Virus record (IMG/VR): IMGVR_UViG_3300044824_000082
Location: 1 to 64,000 of that record
Direction: 5' to 3' (one strand)
From: a virus
DNA length: 64,000 nucleotides
Part shown: positions 42,288 to 48,520 of the stretch, in pieces
How the letters are laid out: each line of letters opens with the position of its first letter
Numbering within the stretch: the first letter of the stretch is position 1
Notes under the pieces: model-generated
Database searches by the model: none
The model's input: only the letters and a program-made list of their open reading frames with translations
What the model was told of the DNA's origin: nothing
Made by a program: the position numbers and the translations under genes

Positions 42288-43034
42288 ATGGTATTCGAAG
42301 TAATCGACACCCCCGAAAAGGCATGGTTGTTAGGTTGGATTGCAACTGACGGGAACGTTGACAGGTATCAAGTCAGGATTATCCTGAAAGATGGCGACAG
42401 TGAACGTTACGTTTGTGACGAGTTCGTAAAGGTGGCCGGCGGCAAAGTGTTCTTGCGCGAAAAGACAAATGGGAAAGTAGAGCATTACAAGACGGTTACG
42501 TGGGAATTGAACGGGGTTGAAGAGTGTGAGAATCTCGTCAAACTTGGGATTGGCCCAAAGAAGTCATTGGTATTGGGTAAAGTGGCTGTTCCAGAACAGC
42601 TCCTTTGGCACTTCGTTCGTGGAGTGTTTGAGGGCGATGGTAGCGTTTGGCTGACAACGCAAACGGGGCGCGGCAGGCCGCAAATCTCGATTACAAGCGG
42701 CAGTAAAGTGTTCGCAGAATGGGTAGCCGAGATTACGGGCGGGAAGTTGTATCCGAAGGAGAAGCCCCGGCGGAACACGTCGTACAGCATCGAGTTCGGC
42801 AACCGCGAGGTAATCGAGGCGTTTTACAAGCGGGCCTACGCAGACGCGGGTGAGTTCGTTCTTTTGCGAAAGAAGCAGAAGATTGAAGAGGGGCTCGGAG
42901 CATATTTCAGTTCTGAAGAGCGCGGTGAAATTGGACGGCAGAACGCAGTTCCGTGGGTAGAACAGTTCACGAAGAAGCACGGCATGAGTCCGATTGAGTG
43001 GAATCTGAAGAAAGGGGCGGGCCAATCACCTTAA
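42288..43034 (+). CDS. LAGLIDADG homing endonuclease
   Basis: 248 residues with two LAGLIDADG-type helices, AWLLGWIATDG (residues about 12-22) and WHFVRGVFEGDG (about 106-117), so it acts as a single-chain enzyme. Each is followed by the expected beta region (RYQVRIILKDGDSERYV; PQISITSGSKVFAEWVAEI). No intein or intron boundary is visible in the capsid gene, which ends cleanly upstream, so this is a free-standing gene. The preceding 86 nt are AT-rich like those before other mobile genes. Confidence 0.8.
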   Translation: MVFEVIDTPEKAWLLGWIATDGNVDRYQVRIILKDGDSERYVCDEFVKVAGGKVFLREKTNGKVEHYKTVTWELNGVEECENLVKLGIGPKKSLVLGKVAVPEQLLWHFVRGVFEGDGSVWLTTQTGRGRPQISITSGSKVFAEWVAEITGGKLYPKEKPRRNTSYSIEFGNREVIEAFYKRAYADAGEFVLLRKKQKIEEGLGAYFSSEERGEIGRQNAVPWVEQFTKKHGMSPIEWNLKKGAGQSP

Positions 43035-43037
43035 ATA
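43030..43037 (+). promoter_or_regulatory. TATA box for the gene at 43068
   Basis: CTTAAATA overlapping the endonuclease stop, 30 nt before the ATG at 43068. Confidence 0.5.
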
Positions 43038-43067
43038 CACCCGAATCTTACCCCAAATCACGGAGGG

Positions 43068-43286
43068 ATGGGGAGGGTAACAGCTACACAGCGCTGTGGA
43101 GTAACACCGCAGAACGGGAAAGGACCCGGTGCGGCCCGTGTGTTCGGGCTTACCCCGGGAGAAACTGCTCTGTGCCACGGTGTATGTCCGGGGGTAGTGC
43201 CCGGCCTCCTCTACCTTTACGAACAAACTGGGAGTATGATGGCGTGTCGTGGTTGCTTGATTCACCCTAAGCGCGGCTATATGTAG
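43068..43286 (+). CDS. Cysteine-containing small protein (tentative)
   Basis: 72 residues (MGRVTATQRCGVTPQNGKGP...) with Cys pairs ALCHGVC and ACRGC, ending in PKRGYM. Another frame is also open through this stretch (42998-43270), so coding status is uncertain. The TATA box upstream supports this start. The region is GC-rich with self-complementary runs (CAGCGCTG, CCCGGG), and a structured RNA is the alternative. Confidence 0.4.
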   Translation: MGRVTATQRCGVTPQNGKGPGAARVFGLTPGETALCHGVCPGVVPGLLYLYEQTGSMMACRGCLIHPKRGYM

Positions 43287-43307
43287 TCGCCTGCGGGTTG
43301 TTTAACT

Positions 43308-43568
43308 ATGACATGGACAGATGTGGCCGAACATGAAGAGCGACTGAAGGCGATTGAGACGGTTTTGAAGAATGAGTTGGAAGCTTTGAAAGCGGACTTG
43401 GCAAAGGAGAAGGCGAAGTTGGAAGCAGAAAAGCTCTTGCCAAACGTGAAGCCGGCAGTACCAGTACCGGAAGTCAAGGCCGAGGTGACGGAGACAAAGG
43501 CAATGGGTAACTCCGTCCAGATTGCCGAGGCGAAGGCAGGCGAGAAGGCAGAGAACGAGGGGAAGTAG
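43308..43568 (+). CDS. Coiled-coil protein with Pro/Val/Lys linker
   Basis: 86 residues. Residues 5-45 form a clear coiled coil (ERLKAIETVLKNELEALKAD), followed by a linker rich in Lys, Pro, Val and Glu (PNVKPAVPVPEVKAEVTETK). The start follows GGTTGTTTAACT. No cysteine or membrane helix. It may be a minor head or adaptor protein, given the neighbourhood; the call is by composition only. Confidence 0.5.
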   Translation: MTWTDVAEHEERLKAIETVLKNELEALKADLAKEKAKLEAEKLLPNVKPAVPVPEVKAEVTETKAMGNSVQIAEAKAGEKAENEGK

Positions 43569-43580
43569 AGGCAGTAAAAG

Positions 43581-43751
43581 ATGGGGCTGACGTTGGACAT
43601 CATCCTGATTGTCGTTGGTCTTGTTTTGTGGCTGGTGTCAGGCCAGTTCAAGCCGGCGGAACTTTCGCTGGGCGTGAAGATTCTCGGCGTGGTGTTGTTT
43701 GTCATTGGTGTGATTTTGCTTCTCGTGATGTTAGCCGGCGTAGGTGGATAG
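43581..43751 (+). CDS. Two-helix membrane micro-protein
   Basis: 56 residues, with hydrophobic helices LTLDIILIVVGLVLWLVSG and LGVVLFVIGVILLLVMLAG joined by the short polar loop QFKPAELSLGVK. The size and hairpin topology match small holins, but several small membrane proteins exist in this virus and no lysin was identified next to it. Confidence 0.55.
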   Translation: MGLTLDIILIVVGLVLWLVSGQFKPAELSLGVKILGVVLFVIGVILLLVMLAGVGG

Positions 43752-43762
43752 CGGGCTCACAC

Positions 43763-43770
43763 TTTAAATA
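43763..43770 (+). promoter_or_regulatory. Original aRF1 TATA box, now displaced
   Basis: CACTTTAAATACTC, 27 nt before the remnant ATG at 43798. The working aRF1 gene has no such box of its own. Confidence 0.55.
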
Positions 43771-43797
43771 CTCTGTAGTCTTACCCTAATCACGACC

Positions 43798-43875
43798 ATG
43801 AACGCGGACGAGCTAAGAGTGGCGCTGGAAAGCCTTCGCGCCGAACGCGGCGATGGGACAGTTCTTGTCTCGTAG
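43798..43875 (+). pseudogene. Displaced 5' end of the aRF1 gene (25 codons)
   Basis: Encodes MNADELRVALESLRAERGDG then TVLVS and a stop. It aligns without gaps to the start of the working aRF1 at 44512 (MQTDELRKIVEVLRGMEGDG then TTLVS), 13 of 25 residues identical. Similarity ends exactly at the TAG, where the working copy reads TAC CTT. The endonuclease gene begins 39 nt later. Same arrangement as at the protease gene, with a more diverged replacement 5' end. Confidence 0.7.
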
Positions 43876-43884
43876 CTCCAAGAA

Positions 43885-43892
43885 TTTAAATA
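43885..43892 (+). promoter_or_regulatory. TATA box for the endonuclease gene at 43915
   Basis: TTTAAATA, 22 nt before the ATG. It probably also drives the coupled aRF1 gene. Confidence 0.6.
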
Positions 43893-43914
43893 CGCGGTTA
43901 ACCCTAAATCTCCC

Positions 43915-44508
43915 ATGCCAAAGGGAGTTTACGTTCGTTCACCAGAATACTTGGCAGCTTTGAATGAAGCATTTCGCAAGCGCAGCTTGAATCCAGAGTG
44001 GCAAGAACAGCATAGGAAACAAGTAGACGCATTGAACGCCTCGCCAGAACATCGCGAACATCTTAGAAGGATTCACGCCGACCCGGCCATACGAGAGAAG
44101 ATGGGTGGGCGTGGGAAGGTGGGAGGGGCTATTGTTGGACGGAGAAACGTTGAGACGGGATTTTTGGACAAGATTCGGCCTCAAGCTGTAGTAGCGTCCA
44201 GAAGGGGATTGAAACCCACAGAGCCAGAAAAGATTGTCAGAGACAAGCTGGGCGCATCGTGGCGGTACACGGGTGATAACTCGTTCGCTATCGTTACCAA
44301 GCGGCATACAAGGTATCCAGATTTTGTCAACGAAAAGGAGCGTAAGTGTATTGAAGTCTTTGGTAATTACTGGCACAGTAGAAAGTGGTTTCCAGAACGT
44401 GAAGCACCAGAGGACAAGATAGCCGAATACGCGGAAGTTGGTTGGCAGTGCGAAGTCGTTTGGGAGAAGGACGTTAAGAAATGGCTTCCAGCAAACTGTT
44501 CGGAATGA
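43915..44508 (+). CDS. Vsr-like (EDxHD-type) homing endonuclease inserted at the aRF1 gene
   Basis: 197 residues. The N-terminus MPKGVYVRSPEYLAALNEAF matches the endonuclease at 27550. The nuclease core has RYPDFVNEKERKCIEVFGNY followed by WHSRKWF, i.e. the Asp, Glu and His arrangement of Vsr/EDxHD enzymes, and ends CEVVWEKDVKKWLP, a typical last strand and helix. Its stop is 3 nt before the aRF1 start, so the two genes are likely on one mRNA. Free-standing mobile endonuclease. Confidence 0.72.
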   Translation: MPKGVYVRSPEYLAALNEAFRKRSLNPEWQEQHRKQVDALNASPEHREHLRRIHADPAIREKMGGRGKVGGAIVGRRNVETGFLDKIRPQAVVASRRGLKPTEPEKIVRDKLGASWRYTGDNSFAIVTKRHTRYPDFVNEKERKCIEVFGNYWHSRKWFPEREAPEDKIAEYAEVGWQCEVVWEKDVKKWLPANCSE

Positions 44509-44511
44509 ACC

Positions 44512-45525
44512 ATGCAAACAGACGAGTTGAGAAAGATAGTAGAGGTGCTGCGCGGTATGGAAGGAGACGGCACTACGTTAGTGTCGTACCTTGTAATGCC
44601 GAAGCGTTCCATAGCCGACGCCCGTGCCCGATTGGCGCGGGAAGTCGTAGAAGCCGAGAACATCAAGCTTCACAGCACACGACACGCTGTCGTAGCCTCG
44701 CTAACCAAGGCCCTGACAGCGGCCCGAGGCATGTCAGAAACCCCCGAGAACGGTGTCGCGCTTTACGCCTCACCCACGGATACATGGCTCATCGAGCCAC
44801 CCGAACCGATTCAGGCGAACGTGTATCGGTGCGGGAGCGAGTTCGTCTTGGAGCCGTTGGAGGCGATGCTGGCCTCGAAGGAGGTGTTCGCGTTGATAGT
44901 GATAGACAGGCAGGAGGCCACGTTGGGTTGGTTGCGGGGCAGTGCCATCGAAGAGGTGGCCTATTTCGAGTCCCGCGTGATGGGCAAGCACGATGCGGGC
45001 GGGCAATCGCAGCACCGCTTCGAGCGGCAAATAGAGCATCAGGCACACGAGTTCTTTGTGAAGGTGGCGGAGGCGGCAACGCAGGCTTTCGTGGACAAGA
45101 AGCTCACAGCCGTGGCAGTGGGAGGCCCGGGAGCCACGAAGGAGTTCTTTGTGAAGGAAGGGTATCTGGACTACAGACTGCAAGAAAAGGTGCTCCCTGC
45201 GTTTAATGTGGGGTACACGAACGAGGCGGGTTTGCGGGAACTGGCGCTAAAAGTAGAGGCACATCTGCCTGCGTTGGTGAGCGCCAAAGAGCGGGTGCTC
45301 CTGCAAGGGTTCTTTGCGGCGATTCGGGACGGCCGTGCAGCGTACGGCAAGGAACAGATTGCCCGGGCGATTGCGGAAGGGCGGGTAGAGAGTTTGATTC
45401 TGTCGCACGGGGTTCCGGTGCCAGCGGGATACAGTGGAGAGGTTCAGCGAGTCGGAGAGGCCGGGGACGAGGCGGCGGCGTTCAAGAAAGGCTTCGGTGG
45501 AATCGGCGCTTTGTTACGGTACTAA
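44512..45525 (+). CDS. prf1: Archaeal-type peptide chain release factor aRF1
   Basis: 337 residues; cellular aRF1 proteins are usually about 400 or more. Domain 1 has NIKL at residues 50-53, where cellular factors have NIKS, in the context ENIKLHSTRHAV. Domain 2 has the peptidyl-hydrolysis motif GGQ at 163-165 (KHDAGGQSQHRFERQIE). The C-terminus FGGIGALLRY is the classic aRF1 end. The missing length is in domain 3, probably the zinc minidomain. The enzyme recognises stop codons and releases the peptide at the ribosome. A virus-coded aRF1 next to a tRNA array suggests control of termination; all three stops are used in the window. Confidence 0.88.
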   Translation: MQTDELRKIVEVLRGMEGDGTTLVSYLVMPKRSIADARARLAREVVEAENIKLHSTRHAVVASLTKALTAARGMSETPENGVALYASPTDTWLIEPPEPIQANVYRCGSEFVLEPLEAMLASKEVFALIVIDRQEATLGWLRGSAIEEVAYFESRVMGKHDAGGQSQHRFERQIEHQAHEFFVKVAEAATQAFVDKKLTAVAVGGPGATKEFFVKEGYLDYRLQEKVLPAFNVGYTNEAGLRELALKVEAHLPALVSAKERVLLQGFFAAIRDGRAAYGKEQIARAIAEGRVESLILSHGVPVPAGYSGEVQRVGEAGDEAAAFKKGFGGIGALLRY

Positions 45526-45534
45526 GCAAAAGCC

Positions 45535-45542
45535 TTTTAAAC
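45535..45542 (+). promoter_or_regulatory. TATA-like box for the glycosyltransferase gene
   Basis: CCTTTTAAACTCC, 21 nt before the ATG at 45564. Confidence 0.5.
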
Positions 45543-45563
45543 TCCGTGGTCAATCCACCGGCG

Positions 45564-46328
45564 ATGAAGGTGTATCACGCACTTATCGCGTACATGCCGG
45601 CGCGGCACGAAACGGCGGAGAACGTAACGAGGGAAGCGGTAGCGGGAGCCGTAGCGTTGGGCTATCCGTTGGTGATTTGGCACGCGGGAAACAAGCCGAC
45701 GCCCGGGCCACTGTGTTCTGAAATTCATCCGATTCTGGACCCCGGCGAGGGGCACGGTGAGATAGTGGACTACGAGAACGGAAATCTGAGCGATAACTGG
45801 TTGAAGGCGTGGGACGACTTGTTCTTGGCGGGCGCGGATTGGGTGCTGTGGACGAGCAACGACGTCGTGTGGACGAAGGAAGCGCGGGCGGACTTGGACA
45901 AGATTGCCGAGGAAGGAAACCACATGACGGTGTACGAGCAGGCGCCGTTCATTTGGAGCATGTTCCACAGAGAGTTGTGGGAGAAGGTGCGGGAGCACTG
46001 GGACGTGGTATGGGAGCCCAGTATGAACGACGACTCGAATTTCCTGGCAACGGTGTTGTGGCAGGGTGGAGCCATCGACTACAATCCGTTGCGGCACCAA
46101 GTAAGGCACATCGGGCGGTTGGTGGAAACAACGTACTGTTCCACGGGCAAGCCCAAGCAGGAAAAGGACGCAGCCATCTATTCGAACAATACGAAGTTCA
46201 AGCAACGCTGGGGAATTTCGCCGTATGAGTGGCCTGTTCCCGGCCGCGTAGAAAGGCGCGAACCGCTGGACGTTCCGCCTCCGCCGCCCCCGGCCAAGCG
46301 GGTAAGTCATTTGGTGGGGCAACCATAA
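45564..46328 (+). CDS. Glycosyltransferase-like protein (GT-A type, tentative)
   Basis: 254 residues. It starts MKVYHALIAYMPARHETAEN, with an N-terminal strand-helix suited to a GT-A fold. LFLAGADWVLWTSNDVVWTK resembles the DxD-containing strand of family 2-like transferases (here N-D-V), followed by a conserved-looking FIWSMFHRELWEKV region. The last 30 residues are Pro-rich (VPPPPPPAKR). It may glycosylate virion proteins or host surface sugars. The start is fixed by the promoter; a longer GTG start is possible. Confidence 0.55.
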   Translation: MKVYHALIAYMPARHETAENVTREAVAGAVALGYPLVIWHAGNKPTPGPLCSEIHPILDPGEGHGEIVDYENGNLSDNWLKAWDDLFLAGADWVLWTSNDVVWTKEARADLDKIAEEGNHMTVYEQAPFIWSMFHRELWEKVREHWDVVWEPSMNDDSNFLATVLWQGGAIDYNPLRHQVRHIGRLVETTYCSTGKPKQEKDAAIYSNNTKFKQRWGISPYEWPVPGRVERREPLDVPPPPPPAKRVSHLVGQP

Positions 46329-46329
46329 A

Positions 46330-46338
46330 CTTAAAATA
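46330..46338 (+). promoter_or_regulatory. TATA-like box for the gene at 46362
   Basis: ACTTAAAATAGGC, 23 nt before the ATG. Confidence 0.5.
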
Positions 46339-46361
46339 GGCTCGAATACTTAGGGGAAGCG

Positions 46362-46580
46362 ATGAGTCATTGGGATGCCAAGCGTGACGTGATTGTACTC
46401 GATACGAGTTGCTTGGCGGATGGGTGCGAAAAGCCCATTGTGCACACGGCGGACACGCAGCCGGATTTGTGGTGCCAGGACCACTTGAATCACTTTCGAG
46501 AGAAGGCAAAGTGGTTGTCGGGGGCACGGGAGTACTACGAGAAGATGAAGCCGAAAGAGACGATGAAGGACTTGCGATGA
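46362..46580 (+). CDS. Small Cys/His protein
   Basis: 72 residues. Contains C-x4-C (CLADGC), a His and CQDHLNHF, a possible zinc site, then a Lys-rich helix (REYYEKMKPKETMKDLR). Promoter spacing supports the start. It is the last ordinary gene before the tRNA array. Function unknown. Confidence 0.5.
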   Translation: MSHWDAKRDVIVLDTSCLADGCEKPIVHTADTQPDLWCQDHLNHFREKAKWLSGAREYYEKMKPKETMKDLR

Positions 46581-46636
46581 TGGCGGCGAGAGGGGGCTCA
46601 CCATGAAACGATGTAATAGTCGTTTAGGTGAGTCGA

Positions 46637-46783
46637 ATGAGCGGAGCGAACAGGCATCGGCGGGTTTGGTGCGAAGAGAAGCGGCGACTGGTTAAGTACC
46701 GAGTAGGAAAGCCACACGGAAAGGATGGGAAAATCAATGTCCCGAACTCCTGTCGGCGGGGGCACAAGACAAAGCAAGTGTAA
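46637..46783 (+). CDS. Basic micro-protein upstream of the tRNA array (tentative)
   Basis: 48 residues, MSGANRHRRVWCEEKRRLVK and a His/Lys-rich end with one more Cys. It stops 1 nt before the first tRNA gene. A second short frame (46603-46695, another register) overlaps it, so the coding choice is uncertain. Confidence 0.35.
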   Translation: MSGANRHRRVWCEEKRRLVKYRVGKPHGKDGKINVPNSCRRGHKTKQV

Positions 46784-46784
46784 A

Positions 46785-46867
46785 GGCCCGGTGGGTCAGT
46801 CAGGAACGCCGCCGCGCTCAAGACGCGGTGTAGTAGTACAGCGCCGGTTCAAATCCGGCCCGGGCCA
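46785..46867 (+). tRNA. tRNA-Leu (CAA)
   Basis: 83 nt. Acceptor GGCCCGG/CCGGGCC, anticodon stem CCGCG with loop CTCAAGA, long variable arm, T-loop TTCAAAT, discriminator A. Normal U33 and U55; D-loop has GG. Reads UUG. Confidence 0.88.
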
Positions 46868-46874
46868 CTGTCGT

Positions 46875-46991
46875 ATGGTATTGAACAGTGGGGTGCCCGA
46901 GCCAGTGTGCCAGCAGAGTGCATATCGTGAGTGGTATGACAGGGATAATGCAAGGATGGAGCGGAGGTATGGGCGATATACGGGCCTGTAG
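46875..46991 (+). CDS. 38-residue micro-protein running into tRNA-Ala
   Basis: MVLNSGVPEPVCQQSAYREW, then a basic aromatic tail. Its stop codon TAG lies inside the first 10 nt of tRNA-Ala(CGC), the same layout as at 47211. Coding is plausible because a second gene repeats this layout, but the peptide is short. Confidence 0.4.
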   Translation: MVLNSGVPEPVCQQSAYREWYDRDNARMERRYGRYTGL

Positions 46992-47057
46992 TGGCAAATT
47001 TGGAAGAACGCCTGTTTCGCAAACAGGGGGTTCCGGGTTCGAATCCCGGCGGGTCCA
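46982..47057 (+). tRNA. tRNA-Ala (CGC)
   Basis: 76 nt. Acceptor GGGCCTG pairs with CGGGTCC (one G-U-type pair in the Ala identity region G3-U70), anticodon stem CCTGT with loop TTCGCAA, T-loop TTCGAAT. U33, U55, D-loop GG. Reads GCG. Confidence 0.88.
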
Positions 47058-47073
47058 TTCATTGGTGAAGGAA

Positions 47074-47211
47074 ATGGGCGAAATCGTGCGGAATTGGAAT
47101 CCAGAAAACAAGTCGTACGATGAGATGGCTCCGTGGGAGAAGGTGGAGAACAACGTTTGGGCGGCTCGGTATGAACGGTTGTGTTTGAGGTTGATAGATG
47201 CGGGCTCGTAG
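47074..47211 (+). CDS. 45-residue micro-protein running into the second tRNA-Ala
   Basis: MGEIVRNWNPENKSYDEMAP, then a helical segment (WEKVENNVWAARYERLCLRL). The TAG stop is nucleotides 8-10 of tRNA-Ala(GGC). An acidic-helical composition unlike random translation supports it. Confidence 0.5.
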   Translation: MGEIVRNWNPENKSYDEMAPWEKVENNVWAARYERLCLRLIDAGS

Positions 47212-47274
47212 TGGCAATGGAAGAACACTTCGTTGGCATCGAGGAGGTTGCGAGTTCGATTCTCGCCGGGTCCA
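47202..47274 (+). tRNA. tRNA-Ala (GGC)
   Basis: 73 nt. Acceptor GGGCTCG/CGGGTCC with G3-U70, anticodon loop TTGGCAT, T-loop TTCGATT, discriminator A. U33, U55, GG. Reads GCC. Confidence 0.87.
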
Positions 47275-47275
47275 T

Positions 47276-47348
47276 GACAGGGAAGCGCTCCGGGATGTGT
47301 TCGGGGTTCATACCCCCGAGGTTGGAGGTTCGACTCCTCCCTCTGTCA
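47276..47348 (+). tRNA. tRNA-Met (CAT)
   Basis: 73 nt. Acceptor GACAGGG/CTCTGTC, anticodon stem CGGGG with loop TTCATAC, T-loop TTCGACT. Position 8 is A rather than U. The three G-C pairs beside the loop recall initiators, but G1-C72 instead of A1-U72 argues for an elongator; a tRNA-Ile2 precursor is also possible. Confidence 0.8.
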
Positions 47349-47426
47349 TTTCATGGTTCACCCGCGATGAAGACGCCCCGATGTACACGGGTGCGGTGCG
47401 TGACTTTGTGGAACGGGTGGGCACAT

Positions 47427-47500
47427 GCTCCATTGGGGTAAATTGGGAAGCCTCGCAGGTTCTCGCCCTGTGGATGTGGGTTCGAATCCCGCATGGAGCA
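47427..47500 (+). tRNA. tRNA-Glu (CTC)
   Basis: 74 nt. Acceptor GCTCCAT/ATGGAGC, anticodon loop TTCTCGC, T-loop TTCGAAT, discriminator A. U33, U55, GG. Reads GAG. Confidence 0.87.
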
Positions 47501-47504
47501 CCTT

Positions 47505-47577
47505 GCCCGCGCAGTCCGTACGGAACGGATTCTGCCCTGTCACGGCGGAGGAGTGGGTTCAATTCCCACCGTGGGCG
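47505..47577 (+). tRNA. tRNA-Asp (GTC)
   Basis: 73 nt. Acceptor GCCCGCG/CGTGGGC, anticodon stem CTGCC with loop CTGTCAC, T-loop TTCAATT, discriminator G as expected for Asp. Position 8 is C. U33, U55, GG. Confidence 0.86.
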
Positions 47578-47582
47578 TCCGT

Positions 47583-47657
47583 GGGTTCGTGGCGCAAATA
47601 GGATAGCGCAAGGGCCTCTTAAGCCCGAGGTTGTGGGTTCAAGTCCCACCGAGCCCG
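47583..47657 (+). tRNA. tRNA-Lys (CTT)
   Basis: 75 nt. Acceptor GGGTTCG/CGAGCCC, anticodon loop CTCTTAA with a 4-bp stem (outer A-G mismatch), T-loop TTCAAGT, discriminator G. U33, U55, GG. Reads AAG. Confidence 0.85.
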
Positions 47658-47659
47658 TT

Positions 47660-47734
47660 GGGCTTGTGACTCAGCTTGGACACAGTGCCGCCCCGCGAAG
47701 GCGGAAGTCGAGGGTTCAAATCCCTCCAAGCCCG
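47660..47734 (+). tRNA. tRNA-Arg (GCG), with C33
   Basis: 75 nt. Acceptor GGGCTTG/CAAGCCC, anticodon stem CCGCC/GGCGG with loop CCGCGAA, T-loop TTCAAAT. Position 33 is C instead of the near-universal U. U55, GG. Reads CGC. Confidence 0.85.
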
Positions 47735-47735
47735 T

Positions 47736-47809
47736 GCGCTCGTAGCTTAAACGGAGAGAGTGCCCGCCTCCTAAGCGGGGCGATACGAGTTCGATTCTCG
47801 TCGAGCGCG
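47736..47809 (+). tRNA. tRNA-Arg (CCT)
   Basis: 74 nt. Acceptor GCGCTCG/CGAGCGC, anticodon stem CCCGC with loop CTCCTAA, T-loop TTCGATT, discriminator G. U33, U55, GG. Reads AGG. Confidence 0.88.
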
Positions 47810-47810
47810 T

Positions 47811-47887
47811 GCACCTGTCGCCTAACTCGGATATGGCGCCACGCTTCGAACGTGGAACGATTGCGGGTTCGAATCCCGTCAGGTGCG
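47811..47887 (+). tRNA. tRNA-Arg (TCG)
   Basis: 77 nt. Acceptor GCACCTG/CAGGTGC, anticodon stem CCACG with loop CTTCGAA, T-loop TTCGAAT, discriminator G. U33, U55, GG. Reads CGA/CGG. Confidence 0.88.
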
Positions 47888-47892
47888 TGTAT

Positions 47893-47974
47893 GGCGGAGT
47901 GGCTCAGTGTTGACGGCGCGGGCCTTAGAAGTCCGTACGAGGAAACAACGCAGGTTCAAATCCTGCCTCCGCTA
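47893..47974 (+). tRNA. tRNA-Leu (TAG)
   Basis: 82 nt with long variable arm. Acceptor GGCGGAG/CTCCGCT, anticodon loop CTTAGAA, T-loop TTCAAAT, discriminator A. U33 and U55 are present; the D-loop GG pair is not obvious. Reads CUA/CUG. Confidence 0.85.
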
Positions 47975-47975
47975 C

Positions 47976-48047
47976 AGCCCGATAGTGTAGTGGCGCGCAT
48001 GGGAACCCTACAAGTTCTCGGTGGGAGTTCAATTCTCTCTCGGGCTA
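47976..48047 (+). tRNA. tRNA-Val (TAC), with C33
   Basis: 72 nt. Acceptor AGCCCGA/TCGGGCT, anticodon stem GGAAC/GTTCT with loop CCTACAA, T-loop TTCAATT. C33 instead of U33; U55 and D-loop GG normal. Reads GUA/GUG. Confidence 0.84.
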
Positions 48048-48049
48048 TT

Positions 48050-48122
48050 CCTCACGTAGTTCAATCGGTAGAACACCGGCCCGTAGAGCCGGGTGTTGCT
48101 GGTTCAAATCCGGCCGTGGGGA
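48050..48122 (+). tRNA. tRNA-Tyr (GTA), with C33
   Basis: 73 nt. Acceptor CCTCACG/CGTGGGG with the archaeal Tyr C1-G72, anticodon stem CCGGC/GCCGG with loop CCGTAGA, T-loop TTCAAAT, discriminator A. C33; all else normal. Confidence 0.87.
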
Positions 48123-48123
48123 C

Positions 48124-48194
48124 GCGTCCATCAGTCAGTGGTAGGCTCCCGCATCGCCAGTGCGGTGACTCGGGTTCGATTCCCGGTGGGCGCA
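48124..48194 (+). tRNA. tRNA-Gly (GCC), with C33
   Basis: 71 nt. Acceptor GCGTCCA/TGGGCGC, anticodon stem CCGCA/TGCGG with loop TCGCCAG, T-loop TTCGATT, D-loop GG. C33. Confidence 0.86.
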
Positions 48195-48195
48195 T

Positions 48196-48363
48196 ATGAA
48201 CGAGGAAGAGAGAACGAAATTAGAAGAGGAGTTCCCGATTGTAGACTGTAAAGGGTGCGGGCATTGTACATGTGCCCATGAACACAGTACAGGAAAATGT
48301 CATCTGGTTTGGTGGGACATGAAAGACATGTTAAGGTGTGACTGTCAGGAATTCGTTCTATGA
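48196..48363 (+). CDS. CGH-type zinc micro-protein between tRNA genes
   Basis: 55 residues: an acidic helix (MNEEERTKLEEEFPIVDC), then CKGCGHCTCAHEHSTGKC and finally CDCQEFVL. The order CxxCGH, GxC and CxCxxF is shared with the first half of the protein at 6235 and with the shorter peptide at 48990. It begins 2 nt after tRNA-Gly(GCC) and stops 3 nt before the next tRNA-Gly. Probably a small zinc-bound RNA- or protein-binding factor, given its place. Confidence 0.55.
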   Translation: MNEEERTKLEEEFPIVDCKGCGHCTCAHEHSTGKCHLVWWDMKDMLRCDCQEFVL

Positions 48364-48366
48364 AGC

Positions 48367-48438
48367 GCGTCCAAGGTGTTGACAGTGACATATCGGGCCT
48401 CCAACCCGAAGTACGGGGCGCACGTCCCCGTGGGCGCA
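48367..48438 (+). tRNA. tRNA-Gly (TCC), with C33, G55 and A18
   Basis: 72 nt. Acceptor GCGTCCA/TGGGCGC as in the other Gly tRNA, anticodon stem TCGGG/CCCGA with loop CCTCCAA, T-stem CGGGG/CCCCG with loop CGCACGT instead of TTCRANY. D-loop TGACAGTG lacks GG. Very unusual but fully paired. Confidence 0.75.
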
Positions 48439-48441
48439 TAT

Positions 48442-48516
48442 GCCACCGTAGCGAAGTCCAGACATCGCGCCCGCCTCGTAAGCGGGAGTTCGCCGGAGCG
48501 AAGCCGGCCGGTGGCT
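48442..48516 (+). tRNA. tRNA-Thr (CGT), with G55 and A18
   Basis: 75 nt. Acceptor GCCACCG/CGGTGGC, anticodon stem CCCGC/GCGGG with loop CTCGTAA, T-stem GCCGG/CCGGC with loop AGCGAAG, discriminator T as in archaeal Thr. D-loop AGTCCAGACA lacks GG. Confidence 0.8.
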
Positions 48517-48520
48517 TTAT

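Noticed and set aside
40963-43034. An intein or intron in the capsid gene because of the adjacent LAGLIDADG gene
   Set aside because: The capsid frame ends cleanly and the endonuclease has its own promoter; no splice or intein junction residues are visible.
47349-47426. A tRNA-His in the gap between tRNA-Met and tRNA-Glu
   Set aside because: No acceptor/T-arm pair of normal spacing and no GTG anticodon loop could be built.
47198-48199. A 333-codon open frame through the tRNA array
   Set aside because: It runs through at least ten well-folded tRNA genes; the open frame results from their GC-rich stems.
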